Positions 1-8,108 of a stretch of DNA of 18,911 nucleotides are shown here, in pieces. Under the pieces are notes generated by a model. That model saw only the letters and a program-made list of their open reading frames with translations, searched no databases and had not been told where the DNA came from. The stretch spans positions 1-18,911 of the forward strand of contig JBKHDD010000090.1 of assembly GCA_046541515.1 (NCBI GenBank). The letters run 5' to 3'. The first letter of the stretch is position 1; each line of letters starts with the position of its first letter. Made by a program: the position numbers and the translations under genes. Source of the stretch: CAYFVR01 sp046541515 (GTDB taxonomy: Bacteria > Desulfobacterota > Desulfobacteria > Desulfobacterales > Desulfococcaceae).

Positions 1-66
1 GTCTTCCTGATGGGCCTCGGCTTGGCCGGTCTGGGCGTTACGGTTCGAAAGCGTCACCGGAAGTAG
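1..66 (+). CDS. 3' end of a gene with a PEP-CTERM-like sorting tail (partial)
   Basis: Only the last 21 codons and the TAG stop are in the window, in frame from base 1. They encode a hydrophobic helix rich in Gly and Leu (VFLMGLGLAGLGV) followed by a basic tail (RKRHRK). This layout is that of PEP-CTERM-type C-terminal sorting signals, which exosortase cleaves on exported proteins. The diagnostic Pro-Glu-Pro motif would lie upstream of the window, so the call rests on the helix and basic tail only. A plain C-terminal membrane anchor is the alternative. A strong terminator follows 26 bp after the stop. Confidence 0.5.
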   Translation, partial: VFLMGLGLAGLGVTVRKRHRK

Positions 67-92
67 CCCCTCCGCCCGATGACGACCCCATG

Positions 93-135
93 AAAAACGG
101 CGGCCCGGTAAATTTTCCCGCAGGCCGCCGTTTTT
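93..135. terminator. Bidirectional intrinsic terminator
   Basis: A perfect 13-bp inverted repeat (AAAAACGGCGGCC at 93-105, GGCCGCCGTTTTT at 123-135) surrounds a 17-base loop. The GC-rich core flanked by A and T runs works as a rho-independent terminator on both strands. It lies between the plus-strand gene ending at 66 and the minus-strand pump gene ending at 179, so it can serve both convergent units. Confidence 0.85.
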
Positions 136-178
136 CATTTGGAACGAATGGATGTTTCCCGGTCACTTTTTTCCGGGC

Positions 179-3100
179 TCACCCCTCCCGCCCCTTCCGA
201 TACACCGCAAAGTAGGACACCGGAATCACCACCAGCGTAAACAGCGTCGAGGCCACCAGCCCGAAAATCAACGTCCACGCAAGGCCGGAGAAAATCGGGT
301 CCAGGGTGATGGGCCACGCGCCTAACGCCGTGGTGGCGGCGGTCAGCAAGATCGGCCGCATGCGGATGGCGCCGGAGCGGAGGATGGCCTCCCGGAAGGC
401 CAGCCCGCGCCGGTCGGCCTCCTGGATGAACTCGATCAGCACCACGGCGTTGCGGATGACGATGCCGCCCAGGGCGATCATTCCGATCATGGCCGTGGCG
501 GTGAAAAAGACCGGGTTCTCGAAGCCGCCCACCGGCCCGGCGAAGAGGTTGAGCAGCCAGAAGCCGGGCATGGCCCCGATGAGGGTCAGCGGGATGGCCA
601 TCATGAGCAGCAGCGGCATGAAAAACGACTCGGTCTGGATGATCAGCAGGATGTAAATCCCCATCATCGCCGCCGCGAAGGCGATGCCCATGTCCCGAAA
701 CACCCGCAAGGTGATCTTCCATTCCCCCTCCCCGGCCCATTCGGCCCGGATGCCTTCGGGAAGCGGATCGTCGGCCAGCCGCGACTGCATGTCCAAAATC
801 GCCTCGGCCGGGGCCCGGCCCGCCATTTCCGCCGTCACGTAGACCACCCGCTCCAGATTCTTGTGGAAGATCGGCTGGGCCCGCTCCCGGGTCACCGGCT
901 CCACCAGCTCCGCCAGCGGGACCATGGTCCCGGAAGCCGAGGCCACCGGCACCTGGATCAGGTCCGGCACGCTGGAGCGCCGGGAGCGCGGCAGGATGAT
1001 CCGGACGTGGAGCGGCTGCCGCTCGTCCGGAACGTGGACGGTGGCCGGAGTGGTCCCGCTCAGCGCGATCCGCAGGGTGTCCAGAATCGCGCGGGCGCTG
1101 ACGCCGTGGAGCGCCGCCTTTTCGCGGTCCACCACGAAGTCGATCTCCGTGTGGGGCGCCTCGGCCATGGTGTCGATGTCCACCACGAAGGGCTCGTTGG
1201 CCATCAGCTCGGCAATCCGGTCCCCGGCGGCGATCAGGTCCGCGTAGGGCGTGTCCGGCTCGCCGTAGATTTCCGCGACGACGGTGGAAAGCACCGGCGG
1301 CCCCGGCGGAACCTCCACGAGCTGAATTTTCGCCCCGTTCTCCCGGGCGATGCGTTCCAGATCCTCCCGCAGCCGCAACACGATGGCGTGGCTCTGGGCG
1401 TCCCGCTCCCCCTTTTCCAGCAGATTGACCCGGATGTCGGCGACGTGGCCGCCCCGGCGCAGGTAGTAATGGCGCACCATGCCGTTGAAATCCATGGGCG
1501 AGGAGGCGCCCGCGTAGGAGACGAAGTCGGTCGCCTCCGGCACGGTCCGCAGGTAGGCTTCGAAATCGCGCAGGACGCCGTCGGTGGCCTCCAGGGTCGT
1601 GCCCTCGGGCATGTTGACCACGATTTGGAATTCATTTTTGTTGTCGAAGGGCAGCATTTTCAACGGCACCAGCCGGAAAACCGCCAGCAGCACCGCCACC
1701 GCCATGAGCGCCAGCACGCCGATCAGCAACAGCCAGCGCAGCGGCCGGGAATCCAGAAACGGCCCGACCACGGCCCGGTAAATCCGAGAAATGGGGCCGC
1801 CGACGGCAAAGTCGTCTTCGGCGCCGGATTCTTCGCCGGAGCCGCCTTCCCTTTGTGGATCGGATGGAGCGGTGCCGCCGCCGCTTTCTCCGGAAGCGCC
1901 GTCGGCCGGTTCGTCCCCCTTCTTGCCGCCGCCCTTGGACGCCCCGGTTTTTCGATTTTTCAGCAACATGAAGGTGAACCAGGGCACCACCGTGAGGGCG
2001 CAAAGCGTCGAAAAAAGGACCGTCACCGGAACGTTGGCGGCCATGGGGGCCATGTAGGGCCCCATCATCCCGGTGATGAAAAACAGCGGCGTGAAGGTGA
2101 CGATGATGGCCAGGGTGGACATGATGACCGGCGGCAGCACCTCTTGGACGGCGTAGAGCGTGGCGTCCCGGGGATTTAGCCGGCCCTTGAAGACGTGGCG
2201 CTGGATATTGTCCACGTTGGTGATGGGGTCGTCCACCACCAAACCCAGGGAGAGAATGAGGGCGAACAGGGTGACCCGGTTGATGGTGTAGCCCAGCAGA
2301 TAGTTGACGAAGAGGGCCAGGGAAAAGCTGATGGGCACCGCCAGCGCGACGACCGAGGCCTCCCGCCAGCCCAAAGTGAAGGCCAGCAGGATGACCACGG
2401 TGACAATGGCGGAACCCAGGGAGACCAGCAGGTTGTTGACCTTCTCCTGGGCCGTGGCGCCGTAGTTGCGGGTGACGGCGACCGCCACGCCGTCGGGCAG
2501 CAGGGTTTTCTCCAACTCGTCCATCCGGTCCAGCACCGACCGGGCCACGTCCACGGCGTTGGTGCCGCGCTTTTTGGCGACGGCCAGGGTAACGGCGAAC
2601 CGGCCGTCCGGGGACAGGTCCGGCGCGTGTTTCTCCCGCCAGGCGTCGGAAAAGCCGATCCGGGCGTAGGTGGTCGCCTCCTCGGGCCCGTCGATGAGCC
2701 GGGCGATGTCCCGCAGGTAGACGGGCCGGCCCTGGTGAACGCCCACCACCAGTCCGCCCACTTCATCGACGGACAACAGGAAGGAGTCGGAGACCGCGAC
2801 GTGGGCCTGGTTGTTCCGGTCGAAGGTTCCGGCGGTGACCGAGGCGTCGGCGCCGGCAAGGGCCCGGTGGACCATCCGGGGCGAGACGTTCAGCCCGCTC
2901 ATCCGCTCCGGCAACAGCTCCACCCGGACCTCCCGCCGCCGGCCGCCCACCACCTCGGTGCGGGAGATATTGGGCAGCTCCGCCAGCCGGGCCAGCACCT
3001 CCTCGCCGATCCGCCGCAGGGCGTGGTCGTCGTACCGGTCGGAGTGGAGGGTCAGGTTGACGATGGGCACGTCGTCGATCTCCACCGGCTTGATCACCCA

Positions 3101-3499
3101 GCCCCGCACGATGGACGGGGCCTCGTCGATGTGCATCATGATCCGATTGTGGAGCTTGACCAGGGAGGCTTCCCGTTCCTCGCCCACGAAAAACCGGACC
3201 GTGACCACCGACATGTCCCGGTGGGAGGTGGAATAGACGTACTCCACGCCGTCGATTTGCCACAACAGCCGCTCCAGCGGCTCGGAGACCAGCCGCTCCA
3301 CCTCGCCGGGGCTCGCCCCCGGGGCCTGGACGAACACGTCGGCCAGCGGCACCACGATCTGGGGCTCCTCCTCCCGGGGGGTGACCAGGATGGCGGCCAC
3401 GCCCAGGGCCAGGGAGGCGATGATGAGGATGAGCGAAAGCTGGGTCTTGAGGAACCGGCGGACAATGCCGGGAATCAGCCCTTCGGGAGCGTCCGCCAT
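179..3499 (-). CDS. RND-family efflux transporter, inner-membrane subunit
   Basis: The 1106-aa protein is full length for the AcrB/MexB-type resistance-nodulation-division family, the proton-driven inner-membrane pump of a tripartite envelope-spanning exporter. Visible features are an N-terminal membrane helix (about 20-40), a first periplasmic domain starting with EEEPQIVVP, a helix bundle from about 360 to 510 with the paired aspartates of the proton relay (SLGLVVDDPITNVDNI, Asp423-Asp424), a second helix near 590-610, a second periplasmic domain and a C-terminal bundle ending near 1095. The loop between the halves (about 517-565) carries an unusual Gly/Ser/Glu/Lys-rich stretch. The ATG shares its A with the TAA stop of the fusion-protein gene (TAATG), so the two are translationally coupled. 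The substrate cannot be told from sequence. Subfamily (multidrug or metal) was not resolved; none of the methionine-cluster features of CusA was recognised. Confidence 0.93.
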   Translation of the reverse strand: MADAPEGLIPGIVRRFLKTQLSLILIIASLALGVAAILVTPREEEPQIVVPLADVFVQAPGASPGEVERLVSEPLERLLWQIDGVEYVYSTSHRDMSVVTVRFFVGEEREASLVKLHNRIMMHIDEAPSIVRGWVIKPVEIDDVPIVNLTLHSDRYDDHALRRIGEEVLARLAELPNISRTEVVGGRRREVRVELLPERMSGLNVSPRMVHRALAGADASVTAGTFDRNNQAHVAVSDSFLLSVDEVGGLVVGVHQGRPVYLRDIARLIDGPEEATTYARIGFSDAWREKHAPDLSPDGRFAVTLAVAKKRGTNAVDVARSVLDRMDELEKTLLPDGVAVAVTRNYGATAQEKVNNLLVSLGSAIVTVVILLAFTLGWREASVVALAVPISFSLALFVNYLLGYTINRVTLFALILSLGLVVDDPITNVDNIQRHVFKGRLNPRDATLYAVQEVLPPVIMSTLAIIVTFTPLFFITGMMGPYMAPMAANVPVTVLFSTLCALTVVPWFTFMLLKNRKTGASKGGGKKGDEPADGASGESGGGTAPSDPQREGGSGEESGAEDDFAVGGPISRIYRAVVGPFLDSRPLRWLLLIGVLALMAVAVLLAVFRLVPLKMLPFDNKNEFQIVVNMPEGTTLEATDGVLRDFEAYLRTVPEATDFVSYAGASSPMDFNGMVRHYYLRRGGHVADIRVNLLEKGERDAQSHAIVLRLREDLERIARENGAKIQLVEVPPGPPVLSTVVAEIYGEPDTPYADLIAAGDRIAELMANEPFVVDIDTMAEAPHTEIDFVVDREKAALHGVSARAILDTLRIALSGTTPATVHVPDERQPLHVRIILPRSRRSSVPDLIQVPVASASGTMVPLAELVEPVTRERAQPIFHKNLERVVYVTAEMAGRAPAEAILDMQSRLADDPLPEGIRAEWAGEGEWKITLRVFRDMGIAFAAAMMGIYILLIIQTESFFMPLLLMMAIPLTLIGAMPGFWLLNLFAGPVGGFENPVFFTATAMIGMIALGGIVIRNAVVLIEFIQEADRRGLAFREAILRSGAIRMRPILLTAATTALGAWPITLDPIFSGLAWTLIFGLVASTLFTLVVIPVSYFAVYRKGREG

Positions 3500-4599
3500 T
3501 ATCGCGCCTCCTCCAGCGCCAGGGTTTCCCCGCCGGAAAGACCGGAAAGCACTTCAATCGCCGCGCCCGGTGGGCCGACGGATCCCCGGGTTTTCACGTA
3601 GCGGCGTTGCCAGCCATCCCCGGTTTTAACCTGCACCAGCTCCAGTTGTCCCACCTTCCGGACGGCCGACGGCGGAACGGTGACCACCTCGGTTTCGCCG
3701 ACGGGAATCCGCAGTTTGCCGAACATGCCGGGATAGGCGCCTTCCATGGGCGGAATGGCGGCCTTGACCAAAAAAGTGCGGGTGGCCGGATCGGCGTAGG
3801 GGACGATCTCCTCCACGGTGGCGGGCGCGCGGGCGTCCAGCGGGTTGATCTCGGCGGTCAGTTCGGTCCCGATGGAAAGCCGCCGGATCAGCCCTTCGCG
3901 GACGTAGGCTTCCAGACGAAGGGTTCCTTCGGTCTGGAGCACCAGCAACGGCTTTCCGGGGGCGGCCAGATCGCCGGGCTCCACCATCCGGCGAAGGACC
4001 TCGCCCGCCTCGGGCGCTTCGAGGGTGCTGAAACCCTTGGCGATTTCCGCCTCGCGGACGACTTCCTGGGCCTGCTGGATTCCGGCTTCGGCGCCTTCCA
4101 GGGCGTCCCGGGCCCGCTTCAACCCGGCCCGGGCCTGGAGAAAGGCGGATCGCGCCTTTTCCAGCTCCCGCTCGGTGGCGGCCTCGGCTTCGTAGAAATT
4201 TTGGACGCGCCGATAATCGGCCCGGGCCTGCTGATGGGCGGCCTCGGCGGCGACGACGTTCTGCAGGGCCTGCTCCCGGGCGGATCGGGCGCTCCGCAGT
4301 CCCTGGCGGGCCTGGTCCAGCCGGGAGGCGGCCTGGCGGCTGTCCAGGGTCAGCAACGCCTGCCCCTTTTCCACCCGGTCGCCGGGCCGGACGTTGACCT
4401 CCACCACCTGGGCGATGATCTGGGCGGCGATTTGGGTCTCCACCCGGGGGCGGAGGGTGCCCACCGCCTCGTACCAGTCGGTGACGATTTGCCGTTGGGC
4501 GGTGGCGGTGGGGATGTCCTCGGCGGCGGGAAGCGTCGCGGGCCAAACGCCCAGGGCGGCTCCCGCGATGATGGGAAAAAGAAGACGCTTGAATTTCAT
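3499..4599 (-). CDS. RND efflux periplasmic adaptor (membrane fusion protein)
   Basis: The 366-aa protein is of normal length for an AcrA/MexA-type adaptor, which bridges the RND pump and the outer-membrane channel. It opens with a signal peptide (basic start, hydrophobic core, ending near Ala-Ala-Glu at about 27). A biotinyl-lipoyl half-domain follows (AQVVEVNVRPGDRVEKGQ), then a long Ala/Glu/Arg/Gln-rich coiled-coil hairpin (about 85-185), the second lipoyl half (TLEAPEAGEVLRRMVEPGD) and a beta-barrel (YPGMFGKLRIPVGE). The frame stays open upstream to about 5136, but that part reads antisense through the dockerin gene and has no signal sequence, so the ATG at 4599 is the start. A GGAG lies about 13 bases upstream. 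No lipobox cysteine is present, so anchoring would be by an uncleaved signal or none. Confidence 0.9.
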   Translation of the reverse strand: MKFKRLLFPIIAGAALGVWPATLPAAEDIPTATAQRQIVTDWYEAVGTLRPRVETQIAAQIIAQVVEVNVRPGDRVEKGQALLTLDSRQAASRLDQARQGLRSARSAREQALQNVVAAEAAHQQARADYRRVQNFYEAEAATERELEKARSAFLQARAGLKRARDALEGAEAGIQQAQEVVREAEIAKGFSTLEAPEAGEVLRRMVEPGDLAAPGKPLLVLQTEGTLRLEAYVREGLIRRLSIGTELTAEINPLDARAPATVEEIVPYADPATRTFLVKAAIPPMEGAYPGMFGKLRIPVGETEVVTVPPSAVRKVGQLELVQVKTGDGWQRRYVKTRGSVGPPGAAIEVLSGLSGGETLALEEAR

Positions 4600-4706
4600 A
4601 GGTTGCCGACTTCTCCGAAAATATCGCTGTTGGGGTGTTTCAAAACGTGTTATGCGACAAGACATGAACCTCGTCGCGCCGCGCCGCCGAGAAATGCGAT
4701 CCCCGA

Positions 4707-4774
4707 GGCGCCGCCTCTTGCACGGGAGGCGGAGCCTTCTGGAAGGCATTCCCAGGCGGAGTCTGGGAACGAGA
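4707..4774 (+). repeat. Palindromic intergenic repeat with two hairpins
   Basis: The 214-bp divergent spacer between the adaptor gene and the dockerin gene holds two stem-loops: GGCGCCGCCTC (4707-4717) with GAGGCGGAGCC (4725-4735), one mismatch, and TTCCCAG (4749-4755) with CTGGGAA (4763-4769). Bases 4741-4774 match, in the opposite orientation, bases 17855-17888 between jetA and jetB (shared GGAAGGCATT start and TGGGAACGAGA end), so this is a dispersed repeat. The promoters of both flanking genes must also lie in this spacer, but no convincing -35/-10 pair was seen. Confidence 0.6.
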
Positions 4775-4813
4775 AAATTCCCACATTGGGTGTTCCCCTC
4801 GAAAGGAAACATC

Positions 4814-5752
4814 ATGAAGAACCGTTTTGCCTCGCCCGTCCGGATCCCGCCGGGGTTTTTTCTCCTTGGCTTGACCATCATCTCATTTTTGTTCGTTCCC
4901 TCGGCCTTCGCCGCACGGGTGGTGTTGTACGATGGAAGCCTTGGGGCGATACCGGGGTTTCCATCATGGGCATACGGAGAAGAAGATGACGCTGGAGACC
5001 AAACAACCCCCTTTTGGCAAAACAACGCGGTCGTGATCGACACCACGGGAAATCGGAATATCAAAGCCGGTTTTTCCACCCGGACCGATTTGAATCCGGC
5101 CGCGGCCCAGCCCATGGACCGCGCCAAGGGTTTCACCCTGTGGGTAAAAGCCCAATTGCTTTCGGAGGAACACTTTACGGACGGCGACCCGTTAAAAGAC
5201 CGGGCCGGCTACAACGTCATCGTGCTTTCCAAGGACCTGCTGGGAATCGAAATCGCGTTCTGGGAAAACGAAATCTGGGCGCAGGAATTTGTCTCTGGCG
5301 ACAGTTCCCGACGGTTCATCAAAGCCGAGGGAACGGCCGCCGATCCGACCAGCGGCCAAGCGCAATACGCCATTTGGGTCCGGGGCGATGAATACCGGTT
5401 CTTCCTGGATGGCAACGCCGGTTTCCGAGGTTCGTTGCGCGACTACAGCAACGAGGGATTCCCGTACAACGAGGCAAATTTTATATTTTTCGGCGACAAC
5501 ACCACCAGCGCCCTTGGCGCGTCCGCGACGGCCAATTTGTCTCTGAGTTTCCACGCCCCCGGCGACCTGAACGGCGGCGGGGACGCCACGTTGGCGGACG
5601 CGCTGATCGCGTTGCAGGCGCTGGCCGGTCTTTCGCCGCCGGAGCTGGACCCGGCATGGGCCATTTCCGGGGGCGACGTGGACGGCGATTTCCAGGCCGG
5701 GCTGGCCGAGGCGATTTATGCGTTGCAGTGGAGCGCGGAGGTGCGGAAGTAG
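4814..5752 (+). CDS. Secreted protein with C-terminal dockerin-like repeats
   Basis: The 312-aa protein starts at an ATG with an AGGAAA Shine-Dalgarno 7 bases upstream. It has a signal peptide (hydrophobic core about 14-30, cleavage likely after SAFA at 34). Residues about 36-247 look like a beta-sandwich. Phrases such as LYDGSLG, GIEIAFWENEIWAQEF, GSLRDYS and NFIFFGDNT recall secreted choice-of-anchor-type domains, although this is from memory. Residues 250-309 hold two dockerin-like, EF-hand-type calcium loops, GDLNGGGDATLADALIALQ and GDVDGDFQAGLAEAIYALQ. The second keeps more of the Asp ligands. Such tails are frequent on exported proteins of Desulfobacteraceae. The gene lies opposite to, and between, the genes of a tripartite pump and ends one base before the outer-membrane factor gene on the other strand. 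Function unknown. Confidence 0.85.
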   Translation: MKNRFASPVRIPPGFFLLGLTIISFLFVPSAFAARVVLYDGSLGAIPGFPSWAYGEEDDAGDQTTPFWQNNAVVIDTTGNRNIKAGFSTRTDLNPAAAQPMDRAKGFTLWVKAQLLSEEHFTDGDPLKDRAGYNVIVLSKDLLGIEIAFWENEIWAQEFVSGDSSRRFIKAEGTAADPTSGQAQYAIWVRGDEYRFFLDGNAGFRGSLRDYSNEGFPYNEANFIFFGDNTTSALGASATANLSLSFHAPGDLNGGGDATLADALIALQALAGLSPPELDPAWAISGGDVDGDFQAGLAEAIYALQWSAEVRK

Positions 5753-5753
5753 A

Positions 5754-7211
5754 TCACCGCCATTTGTCCGTCTCCGACCAAAAGCCGATGGCCCGGCCGA
5801 TGTCGGCAAGGGCTTTTTCGCGGTCGTAGCGGGCCGCCGTTTCGCCGATTTTGGCCCGGTTGCGGTCCAGCTCCGCCTCCAGGAAACGGGTGATGGGCAC
5901 GGCGCCGCCGGTGAACTGGCGGCGGACCAGCTCCAGGGATTCCTCGGCCGCGGCCACCCCCCGGCGGGTCACTTGTAGGCGGGCCTCGGCTTCGGAAAGG
6001 CGCAGATAGGCGTTTTTCACGTCCGTCCGCAGACCCAGGCCGGTTTTCCGGTCCATGGCCAGGGTTTCGGAAAGGCGGGCCGATGCCTCCCGAACGGCGG
6101 ACCGGGTCCGGAATCCAGTGAACAGGTTCCAGTTGAGCACCAGCGCCACCTGCCAGTTGTCCCGGTCCAGGTCGTAGGCGGCGTCCTCGTCGTCCAGGTA
6201 GTATTGGGCGTGCAGGTCCACCGTGGGCAGATAGCCGGCCCGGGCCGCGTCCACGCCCATGCGGGATTGGCGCACCCGCTCCCGAATCCGCCGGAGGTCC
6301 GGCCGGTTGGCCAGCGCGTAGTCCAGCCCGGCGGCGGCGTCCGGCATGGCCATTTCCAAGCGGCCGTTCTCGGCCAGGGCCGGCGGCGGCTCCGGCGGGA
6401 CGCCCATCACGTTGGCCAGGGCGTTGAGGGCCAGCCGGTATCCGTTGCGCCGCCGGACCCGCTCCTCCTCGGATTCTGCCTTCCGCACTTCCAGGGAGAG
6501 CACGTCGGATTTCAGCGCCCCGCCCCCTTCCAGCCGCGCCCGCATAATTTCCAATTGTTTGTCCACGGTCTGGACCGATTCCTCGGCGATTTGGATGAAT
6601 CCCCGCGCCGCCAACGCGTCGTAGTAGGCGCGGATCACCGAGGCCACCAGGGCGTTCTCCACGGTTTTCCGGTCCAGCCGGGCGGCGGAACGCCCGGTTT
6701 GGGCCATTTGTCGGCGAAGGATGTCCCGCCCCCCGTTGAAGAGATTCCACTGGACGGCGAGTCCGCTTTCGTAGTTGGTCAGCGAGTCGGGATCGTTGAA
6801 ATTGGTGTCGGGCGGCAACTTCCGCTGGTCGATGGTTTTGAAGAGGTAGGCCGAGGGCGCGTCGGCGCGGGCGTATTCGGTGTAGAAACGGAGGGTGGGA
6901 TAAAAGGCCGATTCGGCGGCGTCCAGGGCGGCTTCGGCCTGCAGGATTCGGGCCGCGGCGGCCTGATTGTCCGGGTTTTGGGCCAGGGCGGTGCGAATGG
7001 CCTCGGCGAGGGAGAGCGGGCCGCCGGTGGCGCGGGAGGAGCTGGTTTGGTTTGCGGTTGAGGCGGCGGTTGTTGGCGACGCGGCGGGGGGCGGATATTC
7101 GGCGCGGATGGTTTCGTAGGTGTAGCGGTCGTCTGCGGCGCATGCGCTCAAAACGAGGAGCGCGGCGATGAGGGCCGGGAGGAAAACTGGCGATCGTCGG
7201 AAGGGGCGCAT
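5754..7211 (-). CDS. Outer-membrane efflux factor (TolC/NodT family lipoprotein)
   Basis: The 485-aa protein belongs to the outer-membrane channel family that completes RND tripartite pumps. The N-terminus is a lipoprotein signal with lipobox LSAC, so Cys24 would be lipidated. The family's two repeated halves are visible: SLAEAIRTALAQNPDNQAAA and later a matching FTGFRTRSAVREASARLSET segment, each with long amphipathic helices, separated by barrel strands such as LRFYTEYA and VDLHAQYYL. The paired WNLFNGGRD and LNWNLFTGFRT motifs are characteristic of the family. It is encoded on the same strand as the adaptor and pump but upstream of the dockerin gene, so one trimeric channel for this pump is the natural assignment. 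Only a weak ribosome-binding site precedes the ATG. Confidence 0.92.
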   Translation of the reverse strand: MRPFRRSPVFLPALIAALLVLSACAADDRYTYETIRAEYPPPAASPTTAASTANQTSSSRATGGPLSLAEAIRTALAQNPDNQAAAARILQAEAALDAAESAFYPTLRFYTEYARADAPSAYLFKTIDQRKLPPDTNFNDPDSLTNYESGLAVQWNLFNGGRDILRRQMAQTGRSAARLDRKTVENALVASVIRAYYDALAARGFIQIAEESVQTVDKQLEIMRARLEGGGALKSDVLSLEVRKAESEEERVRRRNGYRLALNALANVMGVPPEPPPALAENGRLEMAMPDAAAGLDYALANRPDLRRIRERVRQSRMGVDAARAGYLPTVDLHAQYYLDDEDAAYDLDRDNWQVALVLNWNLFTGFRTRSAVREASARLSETLAMDRKTGLGLRTDVKNAYLRLSEAEARLQVTRRGVAAAEESLELVRRQFTGGAVPITRFLEAELDRNRAKIGETAARYDREKALADIGRAIGFWSETDKWR

Positions 7212-7327
7212 GGAATCCGTTTCCGGCTGGGGGTTGATCTGGAGATTGTCCTCCTCATTCCATTTCAGAAACGGCGGAATGTCAACCGATTTTTGTGGGA
7301 TTTTCCCGGAAAGAGGGGGGAGTATCG

Positions 7328-7416
7328 GAACTGAGATTTTTGGGATTTTATGGATTCAGGGGATTTTGCCCGGCGGAATTCCCCTGAATCCATAAAATCC
7401 CCTGTAATCCCAGTTC
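7328..7416. repeat. 89-bp inverted-repeat (MITE-like) element, copy 1
   Basis: The element starts GAACTG and ends CAGTTC. Its inner arms (7342-7363 and 7380-7401) form a perfect 22-bp inverted repeat around a 16-base loop. A second element of exactly the same length and with the same ends lies at 7624-7712. It encodes no transposase; short open frames across it are by-products of the palindrome. Confidence 0.75.
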
Positions 7417-7419
7417 GGA

Positions 7420-7611
7420 TCAGGGGATTTCCACGTCTTCCGGCGGCGGGTCGGCGAGCCGGTCCGGGAAATCGGGGGAGCCGCCCCGGATTTCGCGGAG
7501 CCATTCGGGGGTTTCAGTTTCGTCTTCGGGGGTGGTTGGATTTGGGGGATTGGGTTTGTTGGGGGGGCATGGTGGGCTCCAGATGGTGGATGGTTGTGGG
7601 ATCGGGATTTG
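7420..7611 (-). pseudogene. Possible remnant of a small Pro/Glu-rich coding sequence
   Basis: Between the two 89-bp elements one minus-strand frame reads PEDETETPEWLREIRGGSPDF and then PDRLADPPPEDVEIP before a TGA at 7422-7420. Its third codon positions are GC-rich like the neighbouring genes, and the composition is acidic and proline-rich. It has no in-frame ATG with a ribosome-binding site, and upstream the frame runs into the repeat element. It may be the truncated 3' end of a gene or chance. No family was recognised. Confidence 0.2.
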
Positions 7612-7623
7612 GACTGCCGATCC

Positions 7624-7712
7624 GAACTGGGATTTTTGGGATTTGAAGGATGGGCTGGATTTTGCTCCGGGAAAAATCCTGTGAATCCATAAAATCCCCA
7701 TAATCCCAGTTC
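7624..7712. repeat. 89-bp inverted-repeat (MITE-like) element, copy 2
   Basis: The ends are GAACTGGGATT (7624-7634) and AATCCCAGTTC (7702-7712), a perfect 11-bp terminal inverted repeat. The length is identical to the element at 7328-7416. The left end (GATTTTTGGGATTT) and the right end (GAATCCATAAAATCCCC) are shared between copies while the middle has diverged, and the inner stem is imperfect here. Confidence 0.72.
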
Positions 7713-7769
7713 AAGAAACGCGAAATCCGCGAAACCGGATGAATTCAGGTTTTGCCACGACCTCCGATC

Positions 7770-7921
7770 GTAGGGGCGCTGCTTGCCGCGCCCCGGTGCG
7801 TGGAGAAAATGCCCCGATTTTCCACGAAACGCCAATGCGGGATTCGTCCCGATGAACCGCCTTTTCCAGAATGGATTTCCCGTGCCCGCCGGGGCCGGGG
7901 CGCGGCGAGCAGCGCCCCTAC
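7770..7921. repeat. 152-bp element with 27-bp terminal inverted repeats
   Basis: The left end beginning GTAGGGGCGCTGCTTGCCGC (7770-7796) is the reverse complement of the right end (7895-7921) with a single mismatch (AAGC against GAGC). The interior of about 98 bp holds no gene. The GTAGGGGCG... terminus resembles the hairpins next to jetD (12035-12058) and between jetA and jetB (17907-17927), which suggests a dispersed family. It lies downstream of the DGR template repeat. Confidence 0.7.
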
Positions 7922-7951
7922 CATTGCCGGGCTTCTTTGAAAGCGAAAATT

Positions 7952-7992
7952 CCCCGGCCGAACCTTCGCCGAAGCTACCGGCCCGGCCGGGG
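7952..7992 (-). terminator. Candidate terminator of the DGR transcript
   Basis: CCCCGGCCG (7952-7960) pairs with CGGCCGGGG (7984-7992), with a small CTTC/GAAG helix inside the loop. Read on the minus strand the stem is followed by AATTTTCGC, a short T run. It lies about 117 nt beyond the end of the template repeat and could end the TR-containing RNA. The T run is weak, so this is tentative. Confidence 0.4.
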
Positions 7993-8108
7993 AGGGTTGG
8001 ATATTTGGCCGGCCTGATGGAGCCGACGCGGGAGCGGGGCGCCATGTATCCCCCCGCGGCACGCTCCGCCCATCCGTGGATGAACGGACTCCGGCAAAAC
8101 GGGGGAGG

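Noticed and set aside
863..3601. Two plus-strand open frames of 438 and 468 codons opposite the RND gene
   Set aside because: They are antisense shadows, rich in His/Gly/Asp/Gln with no membrane segments or motifs; the minus strand encodes a full-length RND transporter.
7752..7940. Small plus-strand frame with GALLAAPR-type ends
   Set aside because: The mirrored protein ends are the translation of the 27-bp terminal inverted repeats of the 152-bp element, not a gene.
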